Source of the DNA: Prevotella sp.
GTDB lineage: Bacteria > Bacteroidota > Bacteroidia > Bacteroidales > Bacteroidaceae
NCBI GenBank assembly: GCA_017430675.1
Contig: JAFRMM010000116.1
Location: 1 to 15,687 of the forward strand
DNA length: 15,687 bases
Direction of reading: 5' to 3'
Shown here: positions 1-5,950 of the stretch, piece after piece
Numbering within the stretch: position 1 is the stretch's first letter
Layout of the letters: each line of letters begins with the position of its first letter
Made by a program: the position numbers and the translations under genes
Notes under the pieces: model-generated
What the model saw: only the letters and a program-made list of their open reading frames with translations
The model's database searches: none
Told to the model about the DNA's origin: nothing

Positions 1-367
1 AACACTGGTGAGCCTTCTGCGAGAGATAGAGTCCCACCATGTCCTTTCGGTTCAGCGAGTCGGCAAGTGAGATACACAGGTCGGCCATATAGAGTGCCGA
101 GTCATTCCGATAAGGCTTATAGAGTTCGAAGAGTTGTTCCGCCAGGGCAAACCGCTTCTCCAAGGTGCTCTCAGAAAGAAACATCTGGCGCGTATCATCG
201 ATCTGGCTGAGCCGTTTGGCAACATACTCCGGAGACTGGTCGATGGCATCGTCAATCTGTTGATAGAGTTCCTGCAGGTCCATCTCCTCGTCGGATTCCT
301 GAGCCGACAACAGGGAACCCGTTCCAATGGCCATCAATAGTACGAAAAGGGCGATTGTTCTATTCAT
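1..367 (-). CDS. Exported protein, N-terminal part only; resembles DUF6377-family regulators (cut by window edge)
   Basis: An open frame of 122 codons reads from ATG at 367 down to the window edge without a stop. It begins with a clear signal peptide: a short basic start (MNRT), a hydrophobic core (residues 5-20) and a likely cleavage after LLSA (residue 22). The mature part is helical and TPR-like, with an acidic start (ESDEEMDLQELYQQIDDAI), a repeat-like segment LFELYKPYRNDSALYMADL and a following helix LYLSQKAHQ. This pattern resembles the periplasmic start of DUF6377 proteins, which in Bacteroidetes carry a periplasmic helical sensor, one membrane helix and a cytoplasmic helix-turn-helix domain. 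Those later parts lie outside the window, so the assignment rests on the N-terminus and is tentative. A generic TPR lipid- or cell-envelope protein is the alternative. The gene is divergent from ruvC and has its own promoter. Confidence 0.6.
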   Translation of the reverse strand, partial: MNRTIALFVLLMAIGTGSLLSAQESDEEMDLQELYQQIDDAIDQSPEYVAKRLSQIDDTRQMFLSESTLEKRFALAEQLFELYKPYRNDSALYMADLCISLADSLNRKDMVGLYLSQKAHQC

Positions 368-396
368 TTGTATCATTATTCTATGTTATCTGACTG

Positions 397-428
397 CAAA
401 TATACCGACTATTTCTGAAAAATCCAAA
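397..428 (-). promoter_or_regulatory. Bacteroidetes-type promoter for the leftward DUF6377-like gene
   Basis: Reading the minus strand, a TTTG -33 element (428-425) is followed after 20 bp by TATATTTG (404-397), an exact fit to the TTTG / TAnnTTTG consensus used by the Bacteroidetes primary sigma factor. Transcription should begin near 393, giving a leader of about 26 nt before the ATG at 367. It is arranged back to back with the ruvC promoter. Confidence 0.75.
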
Positions 429-473
429 TAATTCCGCGACTTTTCACAGGCTGAAAGGAAATACGCCAAGAAA

Positions 474-505
474 TTTGGTATTTCGTCCGATTTGCATTAC
501 CTTTG
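474..505 (+). promoter_or_regulatory. Bacteroidetes-type promoter for the ruvC operon, with a very short leader
   Basis: TTTG at 474-477, a 20-bp spacer and TACCTTTG at 498-505 fit the Bacteroidetes consensus exactly. The -7 box ends only 8 nt before the ATG at 514, so transcription should start about 5 nt upstream of the start codon or less. The ruvC mRNA is therefore predicted to be nearly leaderless. The promoter also argues against the in-frame TTG at 475 as a start, since that codon lies inside the -33 element. Confidence 0.75.
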
Positions 506-513
506 CAGCAGAT

Positions 514-1092
514 ATGGAAAAGATCATACTGGGCATCGACCCTGGTACGAACCTGATGGGATACGGCTTGCTGAAGGTGAACGACGGCAAGGCGCAGATG
601 ATGACCATGGGCGTGATCGACCTGCGCAAGTTTCCTGATGCCTACCTGAAACTCGGACATATCTTCGAGCGCGTGACGGGCATCATCGACGGCTACCTGC
701 CCGACGAGATGGCCATCGAGGCACCGTTCTTCGGCAAGAACGTACAGTCGATGCTGAAACTCGGGCGCGCACAGGGCACGGCCATCGCCGCCGCCATCCA
801 TCACGGCGTGCCTATCCATGAGTATGCGCCCATGAAGATCAAGATGGCCCTGACGGGTAATGGCAACGCCTCGAAAGAACAGGTGGCGGGCATGCTGCAG
901 CGCCTCCTGAAGATCCCTCAGGAGGAGATGGGCAAGTTCATGGATGCCACCGATGCCCTGGCCGCTGCCTACTGCCACTACCTGCAGATGGGACGGCCCG
1001 AGAGTGACATGAAGTATCGCGGCTGGAAGGACTTCGTGAACAAGAACAAGGATAAAGTGTCGAAGCGGAAGAATAAGGATGAAGACGATTGA
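514..1092 (+). CDS. ruvC: Crossover junction endodeoxyribonuclease RuvC
   Basis: This Holliday-junction resolvase of 192 aa cuts four-way recombination intermediates as a dimer, together with RuvAB. The four acidic catalytic residues of the family are all visible: D9 in LGIDPGTN, E69 in MAIEAPFF, and D144 and D147 in FMDATDALA. The LGRAQGTA helix and the [13 protein letters not shown] segment are also typical. The start at 514 (MEKIILGID) is chosen because upstream in-frame codons fall within the promoter. Compared with the usual length the protein carries a basic/acidic C-terminal tail from about residue 172, rich in Lys ([17 protein letters not shown]), which could add non-specific DNA contacts. 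The gene is first in an operon and overlaps the next start by 14 nt. ruvA and ruvB are not in the window. Confidence 0.96.
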   Translation: MEKIILGIDPGTNLMGYGLLKVNDGKAQMMTMGVIDLRKFPDAYLKLGHIFERVTGIIDGYLPDEMAIEAPFFGKNVQSMLKLGRAQGTAIAAAIHHGVPIHEYAPMKIKMALTGNGNASKEQVAGMLQRLLKIPQEEMGKFMDATDALAAAYCHYLQMGRPESDMKYRGWKDFVNKNKDKVSKRKNKDEDD

Positions 1093-2536
1093 ATTAGTAA
1101 ACGCCAGGGCGAGGAAGCCAGAGTGGTCGATGGCCGAGCCAGTGAACTTCTGTCTGGACGAGGGCGAGCATATCGCCATCATCGGCAGGAACGGTGCCGG
1201 CAAGTCGATGTTCGTGGATATGATCACAGGGCGCCATCCCGCCTTCCCCGACATGGTGAAATACAGTTTCGACGAACCGTATAACAACCTGAAGCATATC
1301 TCCTTCCGCGATACCTACGGCGGTGACAACGACAAGACCTATTTCCTGCAGCAACGCTGGAACCAGATGGAGATCGACGAGGAGACACCCACCGTGGGCA
1401 GCAAACTCGAAGAGGCATACCAGTTGGCTGGCGAAGACACGCCTGAGCGCAGGGCATTGCAGAGGCATATCTATGAGTTGTTCCATCTGGAAGGACTCTT
1501 GGATAAGTATATCATCCTGCTGTCGAGCGGAGAGTTGAGGAAATACAAACTCGCCGCGTCGCTGTTCACCAAGCCGAAGGTGCTTATTATGGAGAATCCG
1601 TTTATCGGGCTCGATGCCGAGACGAGGGATCAGTTGAAAGCCCTGTTAGCCATGCTGGCCGAAGAGCAGGGGCTTCAGATGATATTAGTGCTGGCGAAGA
1701 CGGACGAGATACCGGCGTTTATCACGCATGTCGTGGAGGTGAGGGATATGTGCGTCATGACAAAGGAGGAACGGAGCGCGTGGGAAGTAGGCGGGGTCGC
1801 ACACAGGGGAAATCCCTGCTGTGAGAAAGGAGCGTCAGCGACTGGATTACAGAGGGACTGTCCCCTGTGTGCGGAGGTAATACGATTTAACAAGGTAAGC
1901 ATCCGATATGGCGAAAGAACGATATTAAGGGATCTGGATTGGACGGTGCGGCAGGGCGAGCACTGGGCACTCTCAGGACAGAACGGCTCGGGCAAATCGA
2001 CACTGCTCTCGCTGGTCTGTGCCGACAATCCCCAGGGCTACGCCTGTGACATCTCACTGTTCGGACATAAACGGGGCAGCGGCGAGAGTATCTGGGACAT
2101 CAAGCGCCATATCGGCTACGTGTCGCCAGAGATGCACCGCAGTTATAAGCAGAACATCCCCGCCATCCAGATTGTGGCCAGCGGACTGAAAGATACCGTG
2201 GGGCTCTATGTCAGGGCCAACGAAGAAGAGAAAGAGCAGTGCCGCCAATGGCTCCGACGATTAGGAATCGGCCATCTGGAGAACCGTCAGTTCATGGAGA
2301 TGTCGAGCGGTGAGCAGCGGCTGGTGCTGTTGGCACGTGCCTTCGTGAAGGAGCCCGACCTGCTGATCCTCGACGAACCATTGCACGGCCTTGACGACGA
2401 GAACCGTCGGATGGTGAAGGATCTGGTGGATGACTACTGTCAGGATCCGGCCGTCACGCTGATCTACGTCACGCATTATCAGGAAGAACTGCCCCACTGC
2501 ATCGATCATTCCATCTATCTGGAGCGGCAGTCATAA
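1079..2536 (+). CDS. modF: ModF-like duplicated ABC ATPase without membrane domain
   Basis: A soluble protein of 485 aa with two ABC nucleotide-binding domains. Domain 1 has Walker A GRNGAGKS (36-43), signature LSSGE (148-152) and Walker B VLIMENPF (168-175). Domain 2 has Walker A GQNGSGKS (300-307), signature MSSGEQ (408-413), Walker B LLILDEP (428-434) and switch His466. The second half ([39 protein letters not shown]) closely follows E. coli ModF/PhrA, a protein of similar length and layout once linked to molybdate uptake but of uncertain function. In domain 1 the Walker B Asp is replaced by Glu172 and the catalytic Glu by Asn173, so only domain 2 looks fully hydrolytic. Residues 240-265 of the inter-domain linker are encoded by an inverted-repeat element. 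The ATG overlaps the end of ruvC, implying translational coupling. No molybdate permease genes are nearby. Confidence 0.88.
   Translation: MKTIELVNARARKPEWSMAEPVNFCLDEGEHIAIIGRNGAGKSMFVDMITGRHPAFPDMVKYSFDEPYNNLKHISFRDTYGGDNDKTYFLQQRWNQMEIDEETPTVGSKLEEAYQLAGEDTPERRALQRHIYELFHLEGLLDKYIILLSSGELRKYKLAASLFTKPKVLIMENPFIGLDAETRDQLKALLAMLAEEQGLQMILVLAKTDEIPAFITHVVEVRDMCVMTKEERSAWEVGGVAHRGNPCCEKGASATGLQRDCPLCAEVIRFNKVSIRYGERTILRDLDWTVRQGEHWALSGQNGSGKSTLLSLVCADNPQGYACDISLFGHKRGSGESIWDIKRHIGYVSPEMHRSYKQNIPAIQIVASGLKDTVGLYVRANEEEKEQCRQWLRRLGIGHLENRQFMEMSSGEQRLVLLARAFVKEPDLLILDEPLHGLDDENRRMVKDLVDDYCQDPAVTLIYVTHYQEELPHCIDHSIYLERQS
1798..1873. repeat. 76-bp REP/MITE-like inverted repeat carried in frame inside the modF-like gene
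   Basis: Perfect 13-bp arms CGCACACAGGGGA (1798-1810) and TCCCCTGTGTGCG (1861-1873) enclose 50 nt. Inside them TCCCT/AGGGA (1813-1817 with 1853-1857) and CTGT/ACAG (1819-1822 with 1849-1852) extend the pairing into one long imperfect hairpin. The right arm also contains the small palindrome GGGACTGTCCC (1854-1864), a form resembling REP elements linked to REP-associated transposases. The element encodes residues 240-265 of the ATPase linker and introduces no stop. No other copy was noticed in the window and I saw no clear target-site duplication. Confidence 0.7.
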
Positions 2537-2549
2537 AAAGGAATACAGC

Positions 2550-3356
2550 ATGATATTCTATTTCTCAGGCACAGGCAACACCCGTTGGGTGGCCACGGAG
2601 ATCGCCAAGGCTCTTGACGAACCACTGCTCTATATCCCTGACCTCATCAGGGAGGGGCGCTATGAGTTCTCGCTGAAAGAAGGTGAAAGGCTCGGCTTCT
2701 GCTTCCCCACGCACGGGTGGCAGCCGCCGAGGATCGTCAGGGAGTTTATAGGGCGGCTGCATCTGAACAGCATGCCGACATACTGCTGGGCGCTGACGAC
2801 TTGCGGCGATAACATGGGCGATGCGATGACCATCCTGAACAAGGACCTGGCGGCCAATACGGCACTGTGCACGGAGGACGACAAGCCCTTACAGGCAGAG
2901 ACGCTATTCTCCGTGATCATGCCGGAGTCGTACGTCTGTCTGCCATTCATGAAGACCGACCCTGAGGATAAGGAGCGCTGGAAGATCGGGAATGCCGAGC
3001 GACAGTTGCACCATATCATCAGTATCCTGAAGGACCGCAAGCGGGGCATTGAGGAACTGGAGAAGGGCGCCACTCCCCGACTCTATTCCTACGTGATCGG
3101 CGGCTACTTCAACAAGCGGATGATCACGGACAAGAAATTCACGGTGGATGCGGATGTCTGCATCCGCTGCGGCAAGTGCCAGAAAGTATGTCCTGTGGAT
3201 AATATCAAAGGTACACCTCCCGTATGGTTGCATAACGGACGGTGTACCTGTTGTCTGGCCTGTTACCACTACTGTCCTGTGCATGCCGTGAACTACGGCA
3301 GGATCACCAGGAAGCGGGATCAGTATTACTTCAATAGACGCGCGGACCGAAAATAG
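2550..3356 (+). CDS. EFR1-type protein: flavodoxin-like domain fused to two [4Fe-4S] ferredoxin motifs
   Basis: A cytoplasmic electron-transfer protein of 268 aa. The N-terminus (MIFYFSGTGNTRWVA) is the FMN-phosphate loop of flavodoxins, with SGTGNTR at residues 6-12 and a second flavin-contact region around TTCGDNMG (83-90). The C-terminus has two complete CxxCxxCxxxCP clusters, at Cys204/207/210/214 and Cys232/235/238/242, each expected to hold a [4Fe-4S] centre. This order is that of the EFR1 ferredoxin family, whose partners are generally unknown. It starts 13 nt after the modF-like gene, with an AG-rich AAAAAGGAA stretch upstream that may aid initiation, so it is the last gene of the ruvC operon. 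Its last 26 bp overlap the convergent yggS gene. A link to DNA repair is not supported beyond co-transcription. Confidence 0.88.
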   Translation: MIFYFSGTGNTRWVATEIAKALDEPLLYIPDLIREGRYEFSLKEGERLGFCFPTHGWQPPRIVREFIGRLHLNSMPTYCWALTTCGDNMGDAMTILNKDLAANTALCTEDDKPLQAETLFSVIMPESYVCLPFMKTDPEDKERWKIGNAERQLHHIISILKDRKRGIEELEKGATPRLYSYVIGGYFNKRMITDKKFTVDADVCIRCGKCQKVCPVDNIKGTPPVWLHNGRCTCCLACYHYCPVHAVNYGRITRKRDQYYFNRRADRK

Positions 3357-4005
3357 ACGTGCCGATGCGGACCATCGTGGAACGTGTCTCAAGGGCGATG
3401 GGATAGTCGTCGCTCATGCCCCAGGAACGCTCACGGAAAGCAGCGTCATCGTCAAAATATTTCACCTTGACCTCGTCGAAGAAATCAGCCGCCGTCTGCA
3501 TCTCGCGACGGATCTGTTCCTTATCATCCACAAACGAGGCCATCATCATCAGACCGCAGATCTGCACATGCTGCATCGTGCGCCACTCACCACCCTCAAG
3601 GAGTTCGCGACAGGCATCGAGGGTCAGCCCATACTTCGTGGACTCCTCGGCGATATGGAGTTCCAAAAGCACCTTGATGACACGTCCGCACTTCTCTGCC
3701 TGACGGTTAATCTCTTTCAGGAGTTTTAAAGAGTCAACAGCCTCAATCATTGACACATACGGTGCGATGTACTTCACCTTATTCGTCTGCAAGTGACCGA
3801 TGAAGTGCCATTCGATATCCTTGGGCAGTGTCTCATGCTTCAGGCGCAACTCCTGTTCGTGGCTCTCACCGAAAATGCGCTGTCCCTCAGCGTAGGCAGT
3901 CTCGATATATTCATTGGGATGATACTTGGAAATTGCCACAAGGCGGACGCCCTGTGGCAATGTGTCGAGTATCTGGTGCAGATGACCTTTGACGTCGTAG
4001 TCCAT
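3331..4005 (-). CDS. yggS: YggS/PLPBP-family pyridoxal-phosphate homeostasis protein
   Basis: A 224-aa TIM-barrel protein that binds PLP through a lysine and takes part in vitamin B6 and amino-acid homeostasis without known enzymatic activity. Visible landmarks are the PLP lysine in VAISKYHPNE (K27 from this start), FGESHEQEL (the usual FGEN region, with Ser here), WHFIGHLQTNKVKYI, MIEAVDS, LLELHIAEE and the phosphate-binding C-terminus SWGMSDDYPIALE / TMVRIGTSIFG. I chose ATG at 4005, which shares one base with the upstream stop (TGATG). A GTG one codon earlier (4008) is possible. It is the last gene of the pseudokinase-DUF4494-yggS operon and its 3' end overlaps the EFR1 gene by 26 bp on the opposite strand. 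Confidence 0.93.
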   Translation of the reverse strand: MDYDVKGHLHQILDTLPQGVRLVAISKYHPNEYIETAYAEGQRIFGESHEQELRLKHETLPKDIEWHFIGHLQTNKVKYIAPYVSMIEAVDSLKLLKEINRQAEKCGRVIKVLLELHIAEESTKYGLTLDACRELLEGGEWRTMQHVQICGLMMMASFVDDKEQIRREMQTAADFFDEVKVKYFDDDAAFRERSWGMSDDYPIALETRSTMVRIGTSIFGPRVY

Positions 4006-4484
4006 CACTGTTCGTATTCCGGTTTGTCGTCCTTTTTCGCCTTCGCATACTCGAATACATCCATCAGGGCCGTCTCAGCAACAGAGGCAATGACATAGTC
4101 GATCATCGTGCCGCCCATCACCTCCTCGATGTTCTTCACGGCACCGTTGAAGGAGCCTGCCTGCACCAGATAGGTCACCGTACTGCGCTTCTCCTTCTCC
4201 GTCTTCTCGTCGATGGTGATAAACTGCAGTTTGGCCTTATACCACTTGTCGGCCATCTCGTCGTCGGAGAAGAATATCTCCTTGTAGGCAGCCTTCTTGA
4301 TGTCGGCCACGTCGAACTCACCGCTGATGTATGAGGACATCTCCTCGATGATGCGCTCCTCGGCCTCACTGAAACTGAGGGCATCGACCACATAACTCTC
4401 GTTTACCTTCTTCTGCAAGCCGTCTTCCATGACCTTCTCATAGCGGATCTTGCACTCAAACCAAATTGCTGTTCTGCTTCTCAT
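4005..4484 (-). CDS. DUF4494 domain-containing protein
   Basis: A 159-aa acidic soluble protein of unknown function. It shows the features of DUF4494, a small family common in Bacteroidetes: WFECKIRYEKVMEDG near the start, VDALSFSEAEERIIEEM, ISGEFDVADIKKAAY, EIFFSDDEMADKWYKAKL, a strand pair ending LVQAGSF, and IASVAETALMDVF near the end. There is no signal peptide or membrane segment. The alternating strand-helix pattern suggests a small alpha/beta fold, an inference only. It lies 22 nt downstream of the pseudokinase gene and shares one base with the yggS start, so it is probably co-transcribed and coupled to yggS. No Shine-Dalgarno site is seen before the ATG. Confidence 0.88.
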   Translation of the reverse strand: MRSRTAIWFECKIRYEKVMEDGLQKKVNESYVVDALSFSEAEERIIEEMSSYISGEFDVADIKKAAYKEIFFSDDEMADKWYKAKLQFITIDEKTEKEKRSTVTYLVQAGSFNGAVKNIEEVMGGTMIDYVIASVAETALMDVFEYAKAKKDDKPEYEQ

Positions 4485-4506
4485 GTCTGTATTTTGTTGA
4501 TTCGTT

Positions 4507-5787
4507 TTATTTCTGCTGCTTGATACCGTAATAGTCCTTCTCCATCTGGGACTTCTTCTTCTCCGTCAGTTGTTCAATGATCTGTGAGGAAATGGCAGAG
4601 GCACGGTCCTGACTCAACGCCGTCGTCTTGCACAATTCTGTCTGCAGTTTGCCAAGTTTGTCTGTCATGACCCTGCTCTTAGCAGCAAAGTCCTGCTCCG
4701 AGGCATTCATCTGGCTGGAGTTATACACATCGGAGATGATGGCATCAGCCGCCTTGGCAAACTGTTTGCGGAAGATGGCCTCGGCCTTGGCATTATACTC
4801 GCGCATCTTACCCGGGCTCATGCCCAGCGAGTCCTTCCTCTGTTTCTGCAGTTCCACGATATGGGCGATAGTGGCGGAATCCGCATCGGCCCCAATGCCC
4901 ACCAGCATCTCGGGATCCTCCTCAAGCATCTCGTCGGGTACAATCTCTTTCACCGGCTGCACATACTCAATCACTTCCGGGCTGGGCAACAGGTAGAAGA
5001 ACAGGCCGACAATGGCAGCCGCAATGGCAATAGCGGAAACAGCCAGCACGGCCGTCCGACGCGCATTCGTCAGATTGGCCATCATCTTTTTCATGGTCTC
5101 TACAGAGTCATAGCGGTTCTCAGGTTCTACTGCCGTCGCCTTCTCCACGACTTTCTTCAGTTCTAAAGGCAGACCGGAAGACTGATAGATATAGGCAATG
5201 AACTTACCAAGAGAATAGACATCCGTACGGCTGTCGATGGTTCCGCCATTAAACACCTCTGGTGCCACATAGTCCTCTACGCCCTCGTAGAGCACATCCT
5301 GATCCACTTTCTGATAGAAAGAGCCGTGACAAAGGAGCCGCACGGCTTGGTCGCTCTTGCGGAGCAGCACATTGGAGGGGGCAAAGCAGACATGATAGAT
5401 GCCCCGTTCATTCAGATAACTGGTGAAATCCATCAGGTCGCTAAGCGTATCCTTGATAAACTCCCCCTTGGCAACGATGGCAGGATCCTCGTTCAGCATC
5501 TGATCCACCGTCACGTAGTTTCCCACCTCGACAGCGATGGCATAGATACCGTCGTCGCCTTCGTTGGGCGTGAAATGGAGTTGCTCCTTGCGGTCAATAT
5601 CAGCCAGGGCCTCACATTCCTCCTCCACGCTCTTGGGGAAGAAGATATTGTCAGCCACCTCATCGCGGAACTCCACGAAATTGGAGTATTTCCCGTCGAT
5701 CAGCCGCTTGAAATAAAAACCATACGGCATGCGCACCTTTGTGCCCTTCCGGGCATCACGCGTCTCAATCAATTCTTCATAATTCAT
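4507..5787 (-). CDS. Membrane-anchored pseudokinase (Ser/Thr-kinase fold lacking catalytic residues)
   Basis: A 426-aa protein with a cytoplasmic kinase-like domain (about 15-235), one membrane helix (about 245-267, TAVLAVSAIAIAAAIVGLFF) and a helical, charged region outside the membrane (270-426). The C-lobe is recognisable: HVCFAPSNVLL (132-142) stands where HRDLKPxN occurs, CHG (153-155) where DFG occurs, then APE (175-177), D189-VYSLG and the Arg of ENRYDS (R225). Both catalytic Asp residues (HRD and DFG) are replaced by Cys, and the catalytic-loop Lys by Ala136. There is no clear glycine loop. It should not phosphorylate by the usual route and may act as a scaffold or ligand sensor. ATG 5787 is chosen because the upstream frame runs through the promoter. 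First gene of the operon with DUF4494 and yggS. Confidence 0.82.
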   Translation of the reverse strand: MNYEELIETRDARKGTKVRMPYGFYFKRLIDGKYSNFVEFRDEVADNIFFPKSVEEECEALADIDRKEQLHFTPNEGDDGIYAIAVEVGNYVTVDQMLNEDPAIVAKGEFIKDTLSDLMDFTSYLNERGIYHVCFAPSNVLLRKSDQAVRLLCHGSFYQKVDQDVLYEGVEDYVAPEVFNGGTIDSRTDVYSLGKFIAYIYQSSGLPLELKKVVEKATAVEPENRYDSVETMKKMMANLTNARRTAVLAVSAIAIAAAIVGLFFYLLPSPEVIEYVQPVKEIVPDEMLEEDPEMLVGIGADADSATIAHIVELQKQRKDSLGMSPGKMREYNAKAEAIFRKQFAKAADAIISDVYNSSQMNASEQDFAAKSRVMTDKLGKLQTELCKTTALSQDRASAISSQIIEQLTEKKKSQMEKDYYGIKQQK

Positions 5788-5820
5788 CGTTCTATTGCGC
5801 TTTTGATTGATTTTATCGGG

Positions 5821-5852
5821 CAAAAGTACACATAATATCCGAGAAAAACAAA
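5821..5852 (-). promoter_or_regulatory. Bacteroidetes-type promoter for the pseudokinase-DUF4494-yggS operon
   Basis: On the minus strand TTTG (5852-5849), a 20-bp spacer and TACTTTTG (5828-5821) match the consensus exactly. The start of transcription is expected near 5817, leaving an A-rich leader of about 30 nt before ATG 5787. It faces away from the aminotransferase promoter in a shared 163-bp intergenic region. Confidence 0.72.
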
Positions 5853-5892
5853 TTTTTGGGAAGAGATTGCACAGTTTTACGATAATTTGTGT

Positions 5893-5900
5893 TACCTTTG
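5893..5900 (+). promoter_or_regulatory. -7 element of the aminotransferase promoter
   Basis: TACCTTTG at 5893-5900 is a perfect -7 box and is followed by CAC, as in the other promoters here. A TTTG at the proper 19-21 bp distance is missing; the nearest candidate is a TTG about 23 bp upstream. The promoter may be weaker or activator-assisted. The leader would be about 47 nt and consists largely of the 8-mer repeat array. Confidence 0.6.
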
Positions 5901-5918
5901 CACCGAATTTTACAAAAA

Positions 5919-5950
5919 GTAAAAAGGTAAGAAAGTAAAAAAGTAAGAAA
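5919..5950 (+). repeat. Four-unit 8-bp tandem repeat directly abutting the aminotransferase start codon
   Basis: Four head-to-tail octamers, GTAAAAAG, GTAAGAAA, GTAAAAAA and GTAAGAAA, end at base 5950, immediately before ATG 5951. The units differ only at one or two A/G positions. As an unstructured A/G-rich leader the array could promote ribosome entry in a lineage that rarely uses Shine-Dalgarno pairing. Copy-number change by slippage would alter leader length without affecting the reading frame. Confidence 0.75.

Noticed and set aside
475..513. Upstream TTG start for ruvC adding 13 residues
   Set aside because: It lies inside the -33 element of the promoter, and the family N-terminus begins at MEKIILGID.
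409..1287. 292-codon minus-strand frame covering ruvC and the start of the modF-like gene
   Set aside because: It crosses two real genes on the other strand and has no family features.
1817..1872. CC and CxxC cysteines in the ModF-like linker as a zinc-binding site
   Set aside because: All four cysteines are encoded by the inverted-repeat element, there is no conserved zinc-ribbon context, and coincidence is the simpler reading.
3209..3249. 9-bp inverted repeat AGGTACACC / GGTGTACCT with a 23-nt loop inside the EFR1 gene, considered as a terminator for yggS transcription
   Set aside because: An inverted repeat of this size and spacing is expected once or twice by chance in a window of this length, the T-run after it is weak, and it lies between cysteine-cluster codons under coding constraint.
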